This document shows, piece by piece, positions 1 through 9,001 of a stretch of 64,000 nucleotides of DNA (its first letter is position 1; each line of letters opens with the position of its first letter). Where the stretch lies: positions 248,001 to 312,000 of the forward strand of contig NZ_VSMB01000001.1 of the NCBI RefSeq assembly GCF_009805705.1. The letters run 5' to 3'. This DNA is from Ruania rhizosphaerae. GTDB taxonomy: Bacteria; Actinomycetota; Actinomycetes; Actinomycetales; Beutenbergiaceae. The translations under genes and the position numbers were made by a program. Under the pieces are notes generated by a model. It saw only the letters and a list, made by a program, of their open reading frames with translations. It was not told the DNA's origin and did not search any database.

Positions 1-726
1 GAGGCTGAGTCCGAGCATCGACACCACCGGGATGAGGGAGGTGCGCAGGACGTGCCGGACGGCGATCCGCATCGGGGAGAGCCCCTTCGCCACCGCTGCG
101 TGCACGTAGTCGGCGTATCGGTTCTCCAGGATGCTGGCGCGGGTCAGCCGGGCCAGCTCAGGGACGCCGAAGATGGCCAGGGACGCAGCCGGCAGCACGT
201 ACGAGAGCGGCCAGCCGTCGCGGGTCCCCGACGTCGGGAACCAGCCGAACTCGAGCCCGAACACGATCTGCCCGACGTAGGCGACGACGAAGAACGGAAT
301 ACCGATCAGCACCGTCGTCGCGGCCAGGACCGCTCCGTCGACGACCCCGCCGGGGCGCAGGCCCGCGATGGCGCCGAGGCCGATGCCGAAGACGGCCATG
401 AGCACCCACGCGGTGAGGGCGAGGAGGACGGTCGTAGGCCAGGCGCGGGCGATCACGTAGGACACCTCGACCCCGCGGAAGTCCACGCCGAAGTCGCCGA
501 CGAAGAGGCCGGTGAGGTAGTTGACGTACTGGACGAGCAGCGGGTCGTCGAGGCCGTAACGCTCAGTGAGCTCCCGGCGCACGGCCGGCGAGATCGTCTG
601 ATCCTCGCCGGCCAGCGCCGTGATCGGGTCGCCGGGCAATGCGTAGACGGCGACGAAGATCAGGAACGTCGTACCCAGCAGCACCGGCACGGAGGCCAGC
701 AACCGGCGGACGATGTAGCCGAGCAT
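1..726 (-). CDS. Peptide/nickel-type ABC transporter permease (DppB-like), partial at left edge
   Basis: Inner-membrane permease of an oligopeptide-family ABC importer. The 242 codons visible open with MLGYIVRRLLASVPVLLG, the usual first membrane helix of DppB/OppB proteins, followed by the periplasmic GDP segment and several hydrophobic helices. The EAA-like loop region (ASILENRYADYVHAAVAKG) lies near the left edge. The gene runs off the window, so its C terminus is not seen. Its ATG overlaps the TGA of the upstream solute-binding protein gene (TGATG), so the two are translationally coupled. A DppC-type permease and ATPases probably follow outside the window. Family assignment is firm; the substrate is unknown. 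Confidence 0.9.
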   Translation of the reverse strand, partial: MLGYIVRRLLASVPVLLGTTFLIFVAVYALPGDPITALAGEDQTISPAVRRELTERYGLDDPLLVQYVNYLTGLFVGDFGVDFRGVEVSYVIARAWPTTVLLALTAWVLMAVFGIGLGAIAGLRPGGVVDGAVLAATTVLIGIPFFVVAYVGQIVFGLEFGWFPTSGTRDGWPLSYVLPAASLAIFGVPELARLTRASILENRYADYVHAAVAKGLSPMRIAVRHVLRTSLIPVVSMLGLSL

Positions 727-2324
727 CAGCCACGCTCGATGGCCGCAATGTTGACCCCGCCGAGAAGTTCGGCCTGGATGTTGGTCAGGCCCTCGGAGTG
801 CACGATACCGGCGGACGGGTAGAAGATCGGGGTGATCGGTGCCTCCGCGAGGCCGATCTCCGCCGCGTCAGCGGCCTGCTGCGCCGCCTGCTCCAGGTCT
901 GCCGCGGCCTTGGCGCCGGAGAGTGCCTCGTCGAAGGCAGGGTCGGAGAACTTCGTCATGTTGAGGCCACCGGTGGTCGCCATCAGCGCGTTGGCCTGGG
1001 CGTAGACGTGAGGGTAGGCGGCGCCCGAGTAGAGGAGGAACGGGCCGTCCGACTCCTCCGCCCGCAGGTTGTCGTAGACCTGGCCGATCGGGGCGGTGCT
1101 CATCGTCGCGTCGATGCCGAGGTTGTCGCTCAGCTGGTTGGCGATGGCCTGCAGCACCATCTCGTTGACCGGGTCGGCGTAGGTCTGCAGCTCGAGTGGG
1201 CCGTCCCATCCGCCCGCCGACTCGAGCAGGTCGGCCGCACCCTCCGGATCGTAGACACAGGTCGGGCAGTCCACCTGGTCGGCGCCGGCGAGCACGTCGG
1301 GGGACAGGCCCGTGGCGGCGGTGCCATGACCCTCGAGCAACTGGTCGACGATGGCGTCGCGGTCGATTGCGGTGGCGATCGCGGTGCGCACGTCGACATC
1401 GGCGAAGCGGTCGTCCCACGTCGGGAAGCCGAGGTAGATCAGCGCGGGGAGAGTCACCTCGACGACCTCGCCCGATGAGTTCTCCTCGGCCGCGGTCAGG
1501 TCGTTGGCCTCGATCAGCGCGACGTCGACCTGGCCACTCTGGAAGTCGGTGTAGGTGCTGCTCGGGTCCTGGTAGATCCGGAGCTGGATCTGCTCGAGGC
1601 CCGCAGCGTCGCCACTGTAGTCCTCGAAGCGGGTGAGCGTGACGTCCTGCGCGCCGAGCTCCCACCCTTCCTCGACCATGAAGGGACCGTTGCCGATGGG
1701 AGCCCTGGCGAACTCCGCCGGGTCCGCGGCGGTCTCCTCGGTGATCGGGGAGAAAGCCGTCGAGGAGAGCCGGTAGGGCAGCAACTGATTGGGCTCGGTG
1801 AGCGTGACCTCGAGCGTCAGGTCGTCGACCACCTCGACGCCGGAGAGTTCCGTCGCGGTCGGCTCCCCCTCCACGGGGTTGAGCTCGTCGTAGCCCTCGA
1901 AGATCACCATCTGGCCGTTGTTGTCCATGGCGTTGGCCGGGTCTGCCGCGAGGTTCCACGAGTCCGCGAAGGACTGTGCGGTCACAGGTGAGCCGTCGTG
2001 GAAGGTCCACCCCTCCTCGAGCGTGATGGTCCAGTGGACCTGGTCCTCGCTCTCGATCGACTCGGCGACGGCATTCTCTACATCGCCGCTGGACGCGTCG
2101 TACTTCGTCAGGGGTGTGAAGAGGGCGTAGTCGACGTTGCTGCCTTGGCTCATTCCGGGAGTCATGTCGGTCATGGCACCCTCCGTGGTCGCGACGACGA
2201 CGGGCTCGATGTCGCTGGAGCTGTCCTCGGCGGAACCGCCGCAGCTGCTGAGGGTGAGGGCTGTGGCCGCCACGGTGGCGATCAATACGGCCGAGCGGGG
2301 GCGGGATGCGAGTGAACGTGGCAT
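726..2324 (-). CDS. ABC transporter substrate-binding lipoprotein, family 5 (SBP_bac_5)
   Basis: Extracytoplasmic lipoprotein that captures a peptide or related ligand for the downstream DppB-like permease. The 532-aa protein has an Arg-rich start, a hydrophobic segment and a lipobox LSSC with the lipidated Cys at residue 28. The mature part has family-5 features (W-T-I-T-L-E-E-G-W-TFHDGSPVTA region, and AIATAIDRDAIVDQLLEG near residue 340). I chose the ATG at 2324 because a GGAAGGA ribosome site lies just upstream and it gives a proper signal peptide; the open frame continues further upstream without a plausible signal. It diverges from the aminopeptidase gene across about 145 bp. The ligand cannot be named. 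Confidence 0.92.
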   Translation of the reverse strand: MPRSLASRPRSAVLIATVAATALTLSSCGGSAEDSSSDIEPVVVATTEGAMTDMTPGMSQGSNVDYALFTPLTKYDASSGDVENAVAESIESEDQVHWTITLEEGWTFHDGSPVTAQSFADSWNLAADPANAMDNNGQMVIFEGYDELNPVEGEPTATELSGVEVVDDLTLEVTLTEPNQLLPYRLSSTAFSPITEETAADPAEFARAPIGNGPFMVEEGWELGAQDVTLTRFEDYSGDAAGLEQIQLRIYQDPSSTYTDFQSGQVDVALIEANDLTAAEENSSGEVVEVTLPALIYLGFPTWDDRFADVDVRTAIATAIDRDAIVDQLLEGHGTAATGLSPDVLAGADQVDCPTCVYDPEGAADLLESAGGWDGPLELQTYADPVNEMVLQAIANQLSDNLGIDATMSTAPIGQVYDNLRAEESDGPFLLYSGAAYPHVYAQANALMATTGGLNMTKFSDPAFDEALSGAKAAADLEQAAQQAADAAEIGLAEAPITPIFYPSAGIVHSEGLTNIQAELLGGVNIAAIERG

Positions 2325-2469
2325 TGCGGAATCCTTCCGGACGCGACTGAGAGACTCAACCCTGGCCCTCTGCGCCGGGTGGCTACACTGGGCCTGGCGC
2401 CAATATCGACGGGCGGACGTTGTCGTCGGCGACAGAGCCGGTCCGCGGCCGGCCGGGCATATTGACGTC

Positions 2470-3783
2470 ATGCCTGACAACTCTCCCGCCCTCGTCGTCC
2501 GCTGGGCAGATGCAGTCCCCGGAGCCGCCGATATCGGCGCTCGCAAGCCCTATGACGTGACGGTCCTCGTCGCGGGAGGGGAGACCGTCGTGGCGGTGGT
2601 CCCACCGGAGGATCGCTCCCGCGCCACCCTTCGTCGCGCTGCCGCGGTCGGGGTCCGCCGGGCGCGCGACTTAGCGACGTCGGTCGAAGCCGCTGTGGTC
2701 ACGGTGGACCTCGGCGAGGACGACGGCGTCGCGGAGGGCGCCGAGCTGGGGTGGTACGTCTACGCTCCGGTCTCCGGCACGCCCGTGAAGGCGCCCGTGC
2801 TGGTCGCGCCCCGTTCACCCGTCGCCGAGGCCGTCACGCAGGCGCGCGACTGGGTCTCGGCGCCGCCCAACCTGCAGCACCCGGAAGCGCTCGCCGACGA
2901 GTTCGAGGAGTACGCCGTCGCGCACGGGCTGACCTGCGTCGTCCTGCACGAGGAGGAGCTCGAAAAGGAGGGCTACGGGGGCATCCTCGCCGTCGGTCTG
3001 GGGTCGAACCGTCCGCCACGGCTGGCCCGCCTCTCCTATGACGGCGGCACCGGCCCGCACCTGGTCCTGGTCGGCAAGGGCATCACGTTCGACTCCGGTG
3101 GCCTCGACATCAAGCCCGCAGTCGGGATGGTGACCATGCGCCACGACATGGCCGGTGCGGCCTCGGTGGTGGCCGCCACCGCCGCGATCGCCGAACTGGG
3201 GCTGCCACTGCGTGTGACGGCCTATGCACCTCTCGCGGAAAACATGCCCTCCGGCAGCGCCTTCCGTCCCTCCGACGTGGTGACCGTCTACGGCGGAACA
3301 ACCGTCGAGAGCGGCAACACCGACGCCGAGGGCCGGATGGTGCTGGCCGACGCGCTCGTCCGCGCCGCCGAGGACGAGCCCGACCTGATCGTCGATGTCG
3401 CGACGCTGACCGGTGCCGTGATCACCGCCCTCGGTCGGCGCACCATGGGCCTCTTCGCCCGATCCGATGAGGATGCCGACCGCATGCTCGCGGCCGCCGC
3501 GGCCGCGGGCGAACGCATGTGGCGGCTGCCGATCGGGGAGGAGAACGTCGAGGGTCTCGATTCACTGGTCGCCGACCTGCGCTCCGTCAGCGCGGACCAC
3601 CCGGCAGGAGCGTCCTTCGCAGCAGCCTTCCTGGCCCACTTCGTCGCCGAGGACACGGCCTGGGCCCATCTCGACATCGCGGGCGTCGCCTGGAACCGTA
3701 GCCAGGCCTTCGGACACGTCTCGACCATGGGCACCGGCGTGGGCGTCGCGACGCTGGTCGAGGTCGCCCGGGGGCTGTGCTGA
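2470..3783 (+). CDS. Leucyl aminopeptidase, M17 family
   Basis: Cytosolic two-metal aminopeptidase that removes N-terminal residues from peptides. The 437-aa protein carries the M17 metal-binding motifs: VGKGITFDSGG (Lys and Asp ligands) around residues 200-210, and the family signature NTDAEGR near residue 283. It is somewhat shorter than typical 480-500-aa PepA proteins because the N-terminal domain is reduced. The ATG at 2470 was preferred over upstream in-frame codons because those lie inside the divergent promoter region and the lipoprotein gene. Its divergent arrangement with a peptide-type transporter suggests a joint role in peptide uptake and breakdown (inference). Confidence 0.93.
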   Translation: MPDNSPALVVRWADAVPGAADIGARKPYDVTVLVAGGETVVAVVPPEDRSRATLRRAAAVGVRRARDLATSVEAAVVTVDLGEDDGVAEGAELGWYVYAPVSGTPVKAPVLVAPRSPVAEAVTQARDWVSAPPNLQHPEALADEFEEYAVAHGLTCVVLHEEELEKEGYGGILAVGLGSNRPPRLARLSYDGGTGPHLVLVGKGITFDSGGLDIKPAVGMVTMRHDMAGAASVVAATAAIAELGLPLRVTAYAPLAENMPSGSAFRPSDVVTVYGGTTVESGNTDAEGRMVLADALVRAAEDEPDLIVDVATLTGAVITALGRRTMGLFARSDEDADRMLAAAAAAGERMWRLPIGEENVEGLDSLVADLRSVSADHPAGASFAAAFLAHFVAEDTAWAHLDIAGVAWNRSQAFGHVSTMGTGVGVATLVEVARGLC

Positions 3784-3829
3784 CGACGGACCTCCGCGCA
3801 GGGCGCCGAGCGTGGTGAGGACGGTCGTG

Positions 3830-5260
3830 TCAGGGGGTGTGCTTGCCGCCGACCAGGGTAAGGAGTACCTCCGTGTCCCGGACGGTGTCCGGGTCCGACA
3901 AGTCACCGGCGACCACGGTGAGGTCGGCGAGGTCGCCAGTGGCGAATGCGGCGCGACCGCCGCATGCGGCGACAATGGCGACGTCGAGCGGTAGCGCCTG
4001 CTCCGGGTGCCACGGGAGCCGGTCGTCGTCGGTCCGGCTGACAGCGTCGGCGATCGCATGCCAAGGGTCGGGGGTGCTCACCGGCGCGTCGGACCCGAAG
4101 GCGAGTGTCGCGCCGGCATCGTGCAGTGCCCGGTAGGCGAACGCGCGGTCCGTACGGCCCGCCCAGTGGCGGTCCGCGACGTCCCGGTCCGCGACGGCGT
4201 GCTGCGGCTGGACCGAGGCGATGAGTCCCGGACGTGCGAAGCGTGCGAAGTCCTCGGGTGCAACGAGCTGCGCGTGCTCCACGCGGCCGGCGCAGCCGAC
4301 CTCTTCGAACGCATCGAGCACCATCGCGTTGGCCCGGTCGCCGATGGCGTGGACCGCGGGGGTGAGGCCGGCGGCCCAGGCCTTGCCCATGAGGCCGGTG
4401 AGCGCGGCGGGGTCCGTGAGCGGCAAGCCGTGCAGGGCGGGACCAGTGCCCCCGGCGTATGGCGCGAAGCACCATGCGGTGCGGGTGTTGAGCGACCCGT
4501 CGGCGATGATCTTGAACGGCCCGACGTGAACTCGTGCGCCGGTGCCAGGCAGCAGGTCGCCGGTAGTGGCGCGGTCGGCGATGGCGTCCTCGAGCCACTC
4601 CGGCCACACGGCGGCGTGCACACGCAGGGGCGGGATGGCCCGCTGTTGCCACGCGGTGAGGTTGTCGGCGTACTCGAAGTCGATGAGTGCAGTCACCCCG
4701 CGCGCGGCCATGCGCGTGACCACCTCAGCGACCCATCGGTCGACCTCAGTCGGGGGCACCGAGCGCTGCAGTCGTGCCATCGCATCCATCGCCTCACCCT
4801 CGAGGAGCAGCCCGGTCTCGTGGTCGAGTCCCCAGCGCTCAAGAGCGGCGCTGCTGGCCCACACCGTGTGCAGGTCGAGGCTGATCACCGCCACCGGTAC
4901 GCCGGGCAGCCGGTCGTCCAGCATGGACTTGTGCGGGGGGAGGTCCCACAGGGCGTCCACGAAGCCGTGCCCGACGAGAAACCCGCCCACGGCCGGGACG
5001 TGGCCGTGCAGCCGGTCGATCACGGCCGAGGCGGTGGCGCTCCCCGATACGTCGATCCGCCGGGAGTGGTGGGCGAGTTGCTCGACGTGGACGTGCCCGT
5101 CGACAAGGCCGGGCAGCACCGTGGCGTCGCTGAGCACGACAACGTCGGCGCCGTCGGGGTCGAGTGAGCCAGCCGGCCCGATCGCCGCGATCTGACCGTC
5201 TCGCACGAGGACGTCGCTCGGAGCGCCGCCGAGCCCTGCGCGGCCACCGCGCAGCAGCAT
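3830..5260 (-). CDS. Amidohydrolase family protein, YtcJ-like (Amidohydro_3)
   Basis: Metal-dependent hydrolase of the amidohydrolase superfamily, about 476 aa. The N terminus has the beta-sandwich part (DVLVRDGQIAAIGPAG), then the metal motif GLVDGHVHVEQ. A YtcJ-type FKIIADGSL segment, HAIGDRAN, RVEHAQL and GSDAP supply the further His/Asp ligands. The substrate is not identifiable; YtcJ relatives act on amides or carbamates. The start lies at a GTGATG junction: the preceding gene stops at 5260-5262, so either GTG at 5263 or ATG at 5260 gives overlap with the PaiB-like gene. I report the ATG. It is the last gene of the minus-strand block. Confidence 0.88.
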   Translation of the reverse strand: MLLRGGRAGLGGAPSDVLVRDGQIAAIGPAGSLDPDGADVVVLSDATVLPGLVDGHVHVEQLAHHSRRIDVSGSATASAVIDRLHGHVPAVGGFLVGHGFVDALWDLPPHKSMLDDRLPGVPVAVISLDLHTVWASSAALERWGLDHETGLLLEGEAMDAMARLQRSVPPTEVDRWVAEVVTRMAARGVTALIDFEYADNLTAWQQRAIPPLRVHAAVWPEWLEDAIADRATTGDLLPGTGARVHVGPFKIIADGSLNTRTAWCFAPYAGGTGPALHGLPLTDPAALTGLMGKAWAAGLTPAVHAIGDRANAMVLDAFEEVGCAGRVEHAQLVAPEDFARFARPGLIASVQPQHAVADRDVADRHWAGRTDRAFAYRALHDAGATLAFGSDAPVSTPDPWHAIADAVSRTDDDRLPWHPEQALPLDVAIVAACGGRAAFATGDLADLTVVAGDLSDPDTVRDTEVLLTLVGGKHTP

Positions 5261-5892
5261 CACGAGGGGAGCCCGCCCCGGCGCATGGCGTCGGCGAGCT
5301 CGGCGTTCGCGAACGGCTCCGCCGGATCTTCCAGGGCAGCGAGCACGCCGGCGACGTCGGCCGCCGGCTTCTCCTGGCTCAGCTTGGCCTTAGCGACCAC
5401 TGTGGTGGGCCGCAGTCGGAAGCCGACGACGGCTGGTGCGAGTCGGTGGACGTAGGAGTCCACGCCGCCGAGGTCGAAAGGCCGCGGTCGCCGGGACTCG
5501 AAATGGTCCTGGGTCAGCCGCAACACGTCGACGGTCCCGTCAGCATCCAGCCGCTCGCCGATGCCGTGCAGATGCGCGACGACGTAGTTCCAGGTCGAGA
5601 CGTAGGGACTGCCCGAGTACCACTCCGCGCTCACGTAGCCGTGCGGCCCCTGGACCACGAGCACGGTTTGGGCATCGCCGAGTTGGTGTTCGTGTGCATC
5701 GGCGAGCGGCAGATGGCTGAGCACCACCGGATCCGCGTCGGGGTCGGCCGAAGGGTCGGGCACGACAGGGAGGTGAGTGACGACCGGGCCGTCTGCGGTC
5801 GCGCTGACCATGGTCACCCACGGGTGCTGGGCGACGAGCCGGGTCAGGTCACGGTTGTTGCCGGGCCACGCGTAGTGAGGCTGCTGGAGCAT
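5260..5892 (-). CDS. PaiB-like FMN-binding negative transcriptional regulator family protein
   Basis: A 210-aa protein of the PaiB/flavin-reductase-like split-barrel family. Recognisable parts are the N-terminal MLQQPHYAW segment, AQHPWVTMVSATADGP, and YVSAEWYSGSPYVSTWNYVVAHLHG, which is the family core (residues about 90-120), and the C-terminal LSQEKP motif. Members bind FMN and are described as regulators, although many may be enzymes. The ATG at 5892 matches the family start. The frame stays open upstream, and a GTG at 5937 would add a 15-residue leader-like extension ending in Cys (VTTRLRRRHADSVIC). That extension belongs to a duplicated leader element. Stop and start overlap with the amidohydrolase downstream. 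Confidence 0.85.
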   Translation of the reverse strand: MLQQPHYAWPGNNRDLTRLVAQHPWVTMVSATADGPVVTHLPVVPDPSADPDADPVVLSHLPLADAHEHQLGDAQTVLVVQGPHGYVSAEWYSGSPYVSTWNYVVAHLHGIGERLDADGTVDVLRLTQDHFESRRPRPFDLGGVDSYVHRLAPAVVGFRLRPTTVVAKAKLSQEKPAADVAGVLAALEDPAEPFANAELADAMRRGGLPS

Positions 5893-5982
5893 GCAGATCA
5901 CGCTGTCAGCGTGGCGCCTCCGAAGCCTTGTCGTCACGTCCGGATTGTGGAACTCCCCCTTGTCGCGGAGCACACTGGTCGG
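5848..5982 (-). promoter_or_regulatory. Leader/promoter element, copy A, upstream of the paiB-like gene
   Basis: This segment aligns by eye with 8957-9092 along its whole length. It contains two blocks identical in both copies: 22 bp (5918-5939 against 9027-9048) and 16 bp (5960-5975 against 9069-9084, GTGTGCTCCGCGACAA on the minus strand). The 22-bp block encodes the start of a short peptide, GTG ACG ACA AGG CTT CGG (VTTRLR). In this copy that frame has no stop and reads directly into the PaiB-like protein through a Cys codon just before the ATG. Confidence 0.6.
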
Positions 5983-6123
5983 ATGGACCCCGGCAGTCCG
6001 CACAGCTTGTCGGGTTGTCGCGGTACGCACGATGGTTTCGACGGCGGTCGCGCCACCTGCCGCGTTGTCGAGCACATTCGCGGCTTCCTCGCTCGAGCGG
6101 TCGCGGTGTGATCGGTTCACGCA

Positions 6124-7581
6124 CTAGGACTGGGAGCACATCGTGATCAGCAGAGCAGCCGACTCGGCCGCGATCGCCCGGGCCAGCGACGGCGCGTCGT
6201 CGCCGTCTGGTTCCGGAACGATCCGGTGAACGGTGCCGATGGCGGCCAGGTCCACTGCTCGGATCTGCTGTCGGTCGGCCATGCTCTCGGCATGCGCAGT
6301 GTCACCGTGGACAATGACACTGGCTCCCTCGGGCGACAGCGGTGAGAGCCAGGCATGTTGAGCGGCCAGTACCCGTCGAGCAGGCAGCAGCGCCAGTGCG
6401 CCGCCGCCGCACCCTTGGCCGAGCAGGACGGCCAGGGTCGGGACCTGCATCCTTGCCATCCTCGCGATGCACCGGGCGATCTCCCCAGCCATCGCCCGCT
6501 CTTCCGCCGCGACGGAGAGTTCAGCGCCCGGGGTGTCAATCACGGTGACCAGGGGCAGGCGGAGCTCCTCTGCCAGGTTCATCGCGCGACGAGCCTCGCG
6601 GAGGGCGGCGGGTCCCATGGCGCGCTCGGGGCTCTGTCGGTCGCGGTCCTGGCCGACGAGGACACACGGTTGTCCGTCGAGGCGTGTCAGCGCCACGACA
6701 ATGGTGTCGTCGCGCTCGCCATCGTCGGTGCCACGCAGGCGCAACGTGTCGGTCGCGGCATGCCGCAGGAGGTCTCGTACGCCGGCTCGCCCGGGTCGGC
6801 GGGTGAGGTCGACCGAGTGCCAAGCCGTGTGAGTCGCGAGCGCGGTCGGATCTCGCCGAGGGGCGACCGGGGGGTCGGGGCGGTCCAGCAGCACCCGCAG
6901 AGCCCGGTCGATCAGCTCGCTGAGGTCCTCGACTGCTACGACGGCATCGATGACGCCCTTGGCAGCGAGGTTCTCGGCCTGCTGTACCCCGGGTGGGAAC
7001 GGCACGCCGTGGAGCGCCTCGAACACCTTGGGACCCAGGAAGCCGACCAGGGCGCCCGGCTCGGCGACGGTCACGTGTCCCAGGGATCCCCAGGACGCGT
7101 ACACCCCGCCGGTCGTGGGGTGCCCAAGGTGCACCAGATAGGGGAGCCCTGCGGCCCGATGCGCTCCGATGGCCCTGGAGATCTCGATCATCTCGACGAA
7201 GGCCGGCGTCCCTTCCTGCATGCGGGTCCCGCCCGAGGCGGTGGTGGCGAGCACGGGGAGCCGTTCTGCAGTCGCGCGGCGGACCGTCGCCGTGATCCGA
7301 CGTGCCGCGTCCCGCCCGATCGAGCCTGCAAGGAACTTGAACTCGTTCGCCACCACGGCGACGGGGCGACCGCGGACACGTCCTCGCCCTGTGATCACCG
7401 ACTCGTCCGTGCCAGACCTCTCCTGGGCCGCACGGAGCTCTTGCTGATAGGCATACTCGTACCCGCTGATGTCGATGGGTTGGTCCCAGGACTCCCAGGA
7501 CCGCTCGTCGAGGACGAGGTGGAGCAGATCTTCTGCTCCCCGACGCTGCTGTGTAGGCGTGCTGCTGACCGCAGTAGTCAC
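6124..7581 (-). CDS. Acyl-CoA/acetyl-CoA carboxylase carboxyltransferase, fused beta and alpha halves
   Basis: Transfers a carboxyl group from carboxybiotin to an acyl-CoA. The 485-aa protein has an AccD-like first half (ASGGTRMQEG and PTTGGVYASWGSLGHV around residues 110-170) and an AccA-like second half (TVIDTPGAELSVAAEERAMAGEIARC, then GQGCGGGALALLPARRV near residue 400). It is compact for a fusion, and the four-Cys zinc ribbon that opens bacterial AccD is absent. GTG at 7581 overlaps the CoA-transferase stop (GTGA) and has GAGGAGG upstream; ATG at 7602 is the alternative. No biotin carrier or carboxylase gene lies nearby, so it must borrow partners. The acyl substrate is unknown. Confidence 0.82.
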   Translation of the reverse strand: MTTAVSSTPTQQRRGAEDLLHLVLDERSWESWDQPIDISGYEYAYQQELRAAQERSGTDESVITGRGRVRGRPVAVVANEFKFLAGSIGRDAARRITATVRRATAERLPVLATTASGGTRMQEGTPAFVEMIEISRAIGAHRAAGLPYLVHLGHPTTGGVYASWGSLGHVTVAEPGALVGFLGPKVFEALHGVPFPPGVQQAENLAAKGVIDAVVAVEDLSELIDRALRVLLDRPDPPVAPRRDPTALATHTAWHSVDLTRRPGRAGVRDLLRHAATDTLRLRGTDDGERDDTIVVALTRLDGQPCVLVGQDRDRQSPERAMGPAALREARRAMNLAEELRLPLVTVIDTPGAELSVAAEERAMAGEIARCIARMARMQVPTLAVLLGQGCGGGALALLPARRVLAAQHAWLSPLSPEGASVIVHGDTAHAESMADRQQIRAVDLAAIGTVHRIVPEPDGDDAPSLARAIAAESAALLITMCSQS

Positions 7582-8747
7582 CTCGCCTCCTCGCTCAGCC
7601 ACATCCGCAGCGACTCGCCGTGCTGATCCAGCCGTGGTGGTGCGGTGTGGCCGGAAGGAGTCGACTCGTGACCGGAGGGGTCGAAGAAGCGCAACGGAGG
7701 GCCCGGCAGCGTCAGATGTCCGAGGGAGGCGTGCTCGACGTCGATCAGGAGTCCTTGACTCCGGGTCTGGTCCCAGGTGTAGACCTCGTCGAGGCCCCGG
7801 ATCCTGCCGGCAGGGACGCCGAGGTCTGCGAGTCGCGCGAGCAGGGGCGCCGCATCCCAGCCCGCGAAGGCAGCCTCGACAACCTCGATCATGCGTTCAC
7901 GGGAATTGACGCGCTCGGTGTTGGTCGAGAGCCCTGAGGGATCGATGGCAAATCCGTCGCAGAGGCGTCGCCACAGGCTCTCGCTGCCGACAGCGATCTG
8001 CACCGCCCCGTCGTGACAGCGGAACAGCCCATAGGGCGCTATCGACGGGTGGTGGTTTCCCTGGGCGCGGCCGATCTCGCCGGCCACGGTCCATCGGGTT
8101 CCCTGGAAGGCGTGAACTCCCACGAGCGCTGCCAGCAGGGAGGTGCGCACCACTTGTCCCTCGCCAGTCACCGATCGCTCGTGCAGCGCCGCGAGCACAC
8201 CGTACGCGCCGTAGATGCCGGCGAGCAGGTCCCCGATCGGCACGCCGACGCGCTCGGGGTCGTCGGGGCCGGAACCGGTCAGCGACATGAGCCCGGCCTC
8301 CCCTTGAGCTATCTGGTCGTATCCTGGACGCCCACCTTCGGGACCGTCGTGACCGAAGCCCGTGATGGAGAGGGCCACGAGTTGGGGATTGCGCTTCATG
8401 AGCAGGTCGATTCCGAGCCCGAGCCGTTCCAGGACTCCCGTGCGGAAGTTCTCCACGAGGACGTCGGCGCGGTCGATGAGTCGCAGCAGGATCTCGCGGT
8501 CGGAGTCTGCTTTGAGATCGAGGACGAGGGACTCCTTGTTGCGGTTGGCCGACAGGAAGTACGTCGACTGAGGATCGTGGTCGGGCCCGGCGAACGGCGG
8601 CCCCCATCCGCGGGTGTCGTCACCGCGGTCGGGCGCCTCGACCTTGACGACGCGAGCGCCCAGGTCACCAAGCATCATCGTGGCGTGCGGTCCGGCAAGC
8701 GCTCGCGACAGGTCAACGACCAGGACACCGCTCAGCGGACCCCTCAC
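7578..8747 (-). CDS. CaiB/BaiF family III CoA-transferase
   Basis: Moves CoA between carboxylic acids in the cytosol. The 389-aa protein opens with the family pattern LSGVLVVDLSRALAGPHATMMLGDLGARVVKVE. It has the NRNKESLVLDLK segment with ADVLVENFRTGVLERLG, and SITGFGHDGPEGGRPGYDQIAQGEAGLM carrying the catalytic-Asp region near residue 160. The GTG start at 8747 overlaps the stop of the 85-aa ORF (GTGA), and its own stop overlaps the carboxyltransferase start, so three ORFs form a tightly coupled unit. A CoA-transferase next to a carboxyltransferase suggests activation and carboxylation or decarboxylation of one acid (inference). Confidence 0.9.
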   Translation of the reverse strand: MRGPLSGVLVVDLSRALAGPHATMMLGDLGARVVKVEAPDRGDDTRGWGPPFAGPDHDPQSTYFLSANRNKESLVLDLKADSDREILLRLIDRADVLVENFRTGVLERLGLGIDLLMKRNPQLVALSITGFGHDGPEGGRPGYDQIAQGEAGLMSLTGSGPDDPERVGVPIGDLLAGIYGAYGVLAALHERSVTGEGQVVRTSLLAALVGVHAFQGTRWTVAGEIGRAQGNHHPSIAPYGLFRCHDGAVQIAVGSESLWRRLCDGFAIDPSGLSTNTERVNSRERMIEVVEAAFAGWDAAPLLARLADLGVPAGRIRGLDEVYTWDQTRSQGLLIDVEHASLGHLTLPGPPLRFFDPSGHESTPSGHTAPPRLDQHGESLRMWLSEEAR

Positions 8748-9001
8748 GAAACACCCCGGCGGGATTCGGCGACCTCGTCGCTGGTCGATTCGCGCTGATG
8801 CACGAGTCGTGCGGTGCGCAAGCGGTTCGTGAGACCGGCGCCCACAGGGGCACGCCGGGTGTCTGCCTCAGACCGGCGGACGTGGCGCCAGTCATGGTGA
8901 TGCGCGAGGATCACGTGCTGGGCGTCGAGGACCTCGGCTGCGGCCACGGCTGGTCGGTCACGGTTAATACCGGGCCACTGGTAGTCAGGCTGCTGGAGCA
9001 T
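8744..9001 (-). CDS. Small ORF with PaiB-like N terminus, coupled to the CoA-transferase
   Basis: An 85-aa ORF of unknown function. The first 15 residues (MLQQPDYQWPGINRD) match the start of the PaiB-like protein at 5892 (MLQQPHYAWPGNNRD), but the rest is unrelated, His/Arg-rich, and resembles nothing I recognise. It follows a duplicated leader element and its TGA overlaps the CoA-transferase GTG (GTGA), which argues that ribosomes do translate it. It may be a decayed paiB paralogue kept for translational coupling, or a genuine small protein. I looked for PaiB similarity in the other two frames and saw none, so a simple frameshift does not explain it. Confidence 0.5.
   Translation of the reverse strand: MLQQPDYQWPGINRDRPAVAAAEVLDAQHVILAHHHDWRHVRRSEADTRRAPVGAGLTNRLRTARLVHQRESTSDEVAESRRGVS

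Noticed and set aside
6355-7626. 423-codon frame opposite the carboxyltransferase gene
   Set aside because: Antisense shadow; the minus-strand gene has clear carboxyltransferase motifs and coupled overlaps.
8744-9001. Interpretation as a frameshifted full paiB copy
   Set aside because: I followed the other two frames and found no continuation of PaiB motifs; the region is also too short before the CoA-transferase start.
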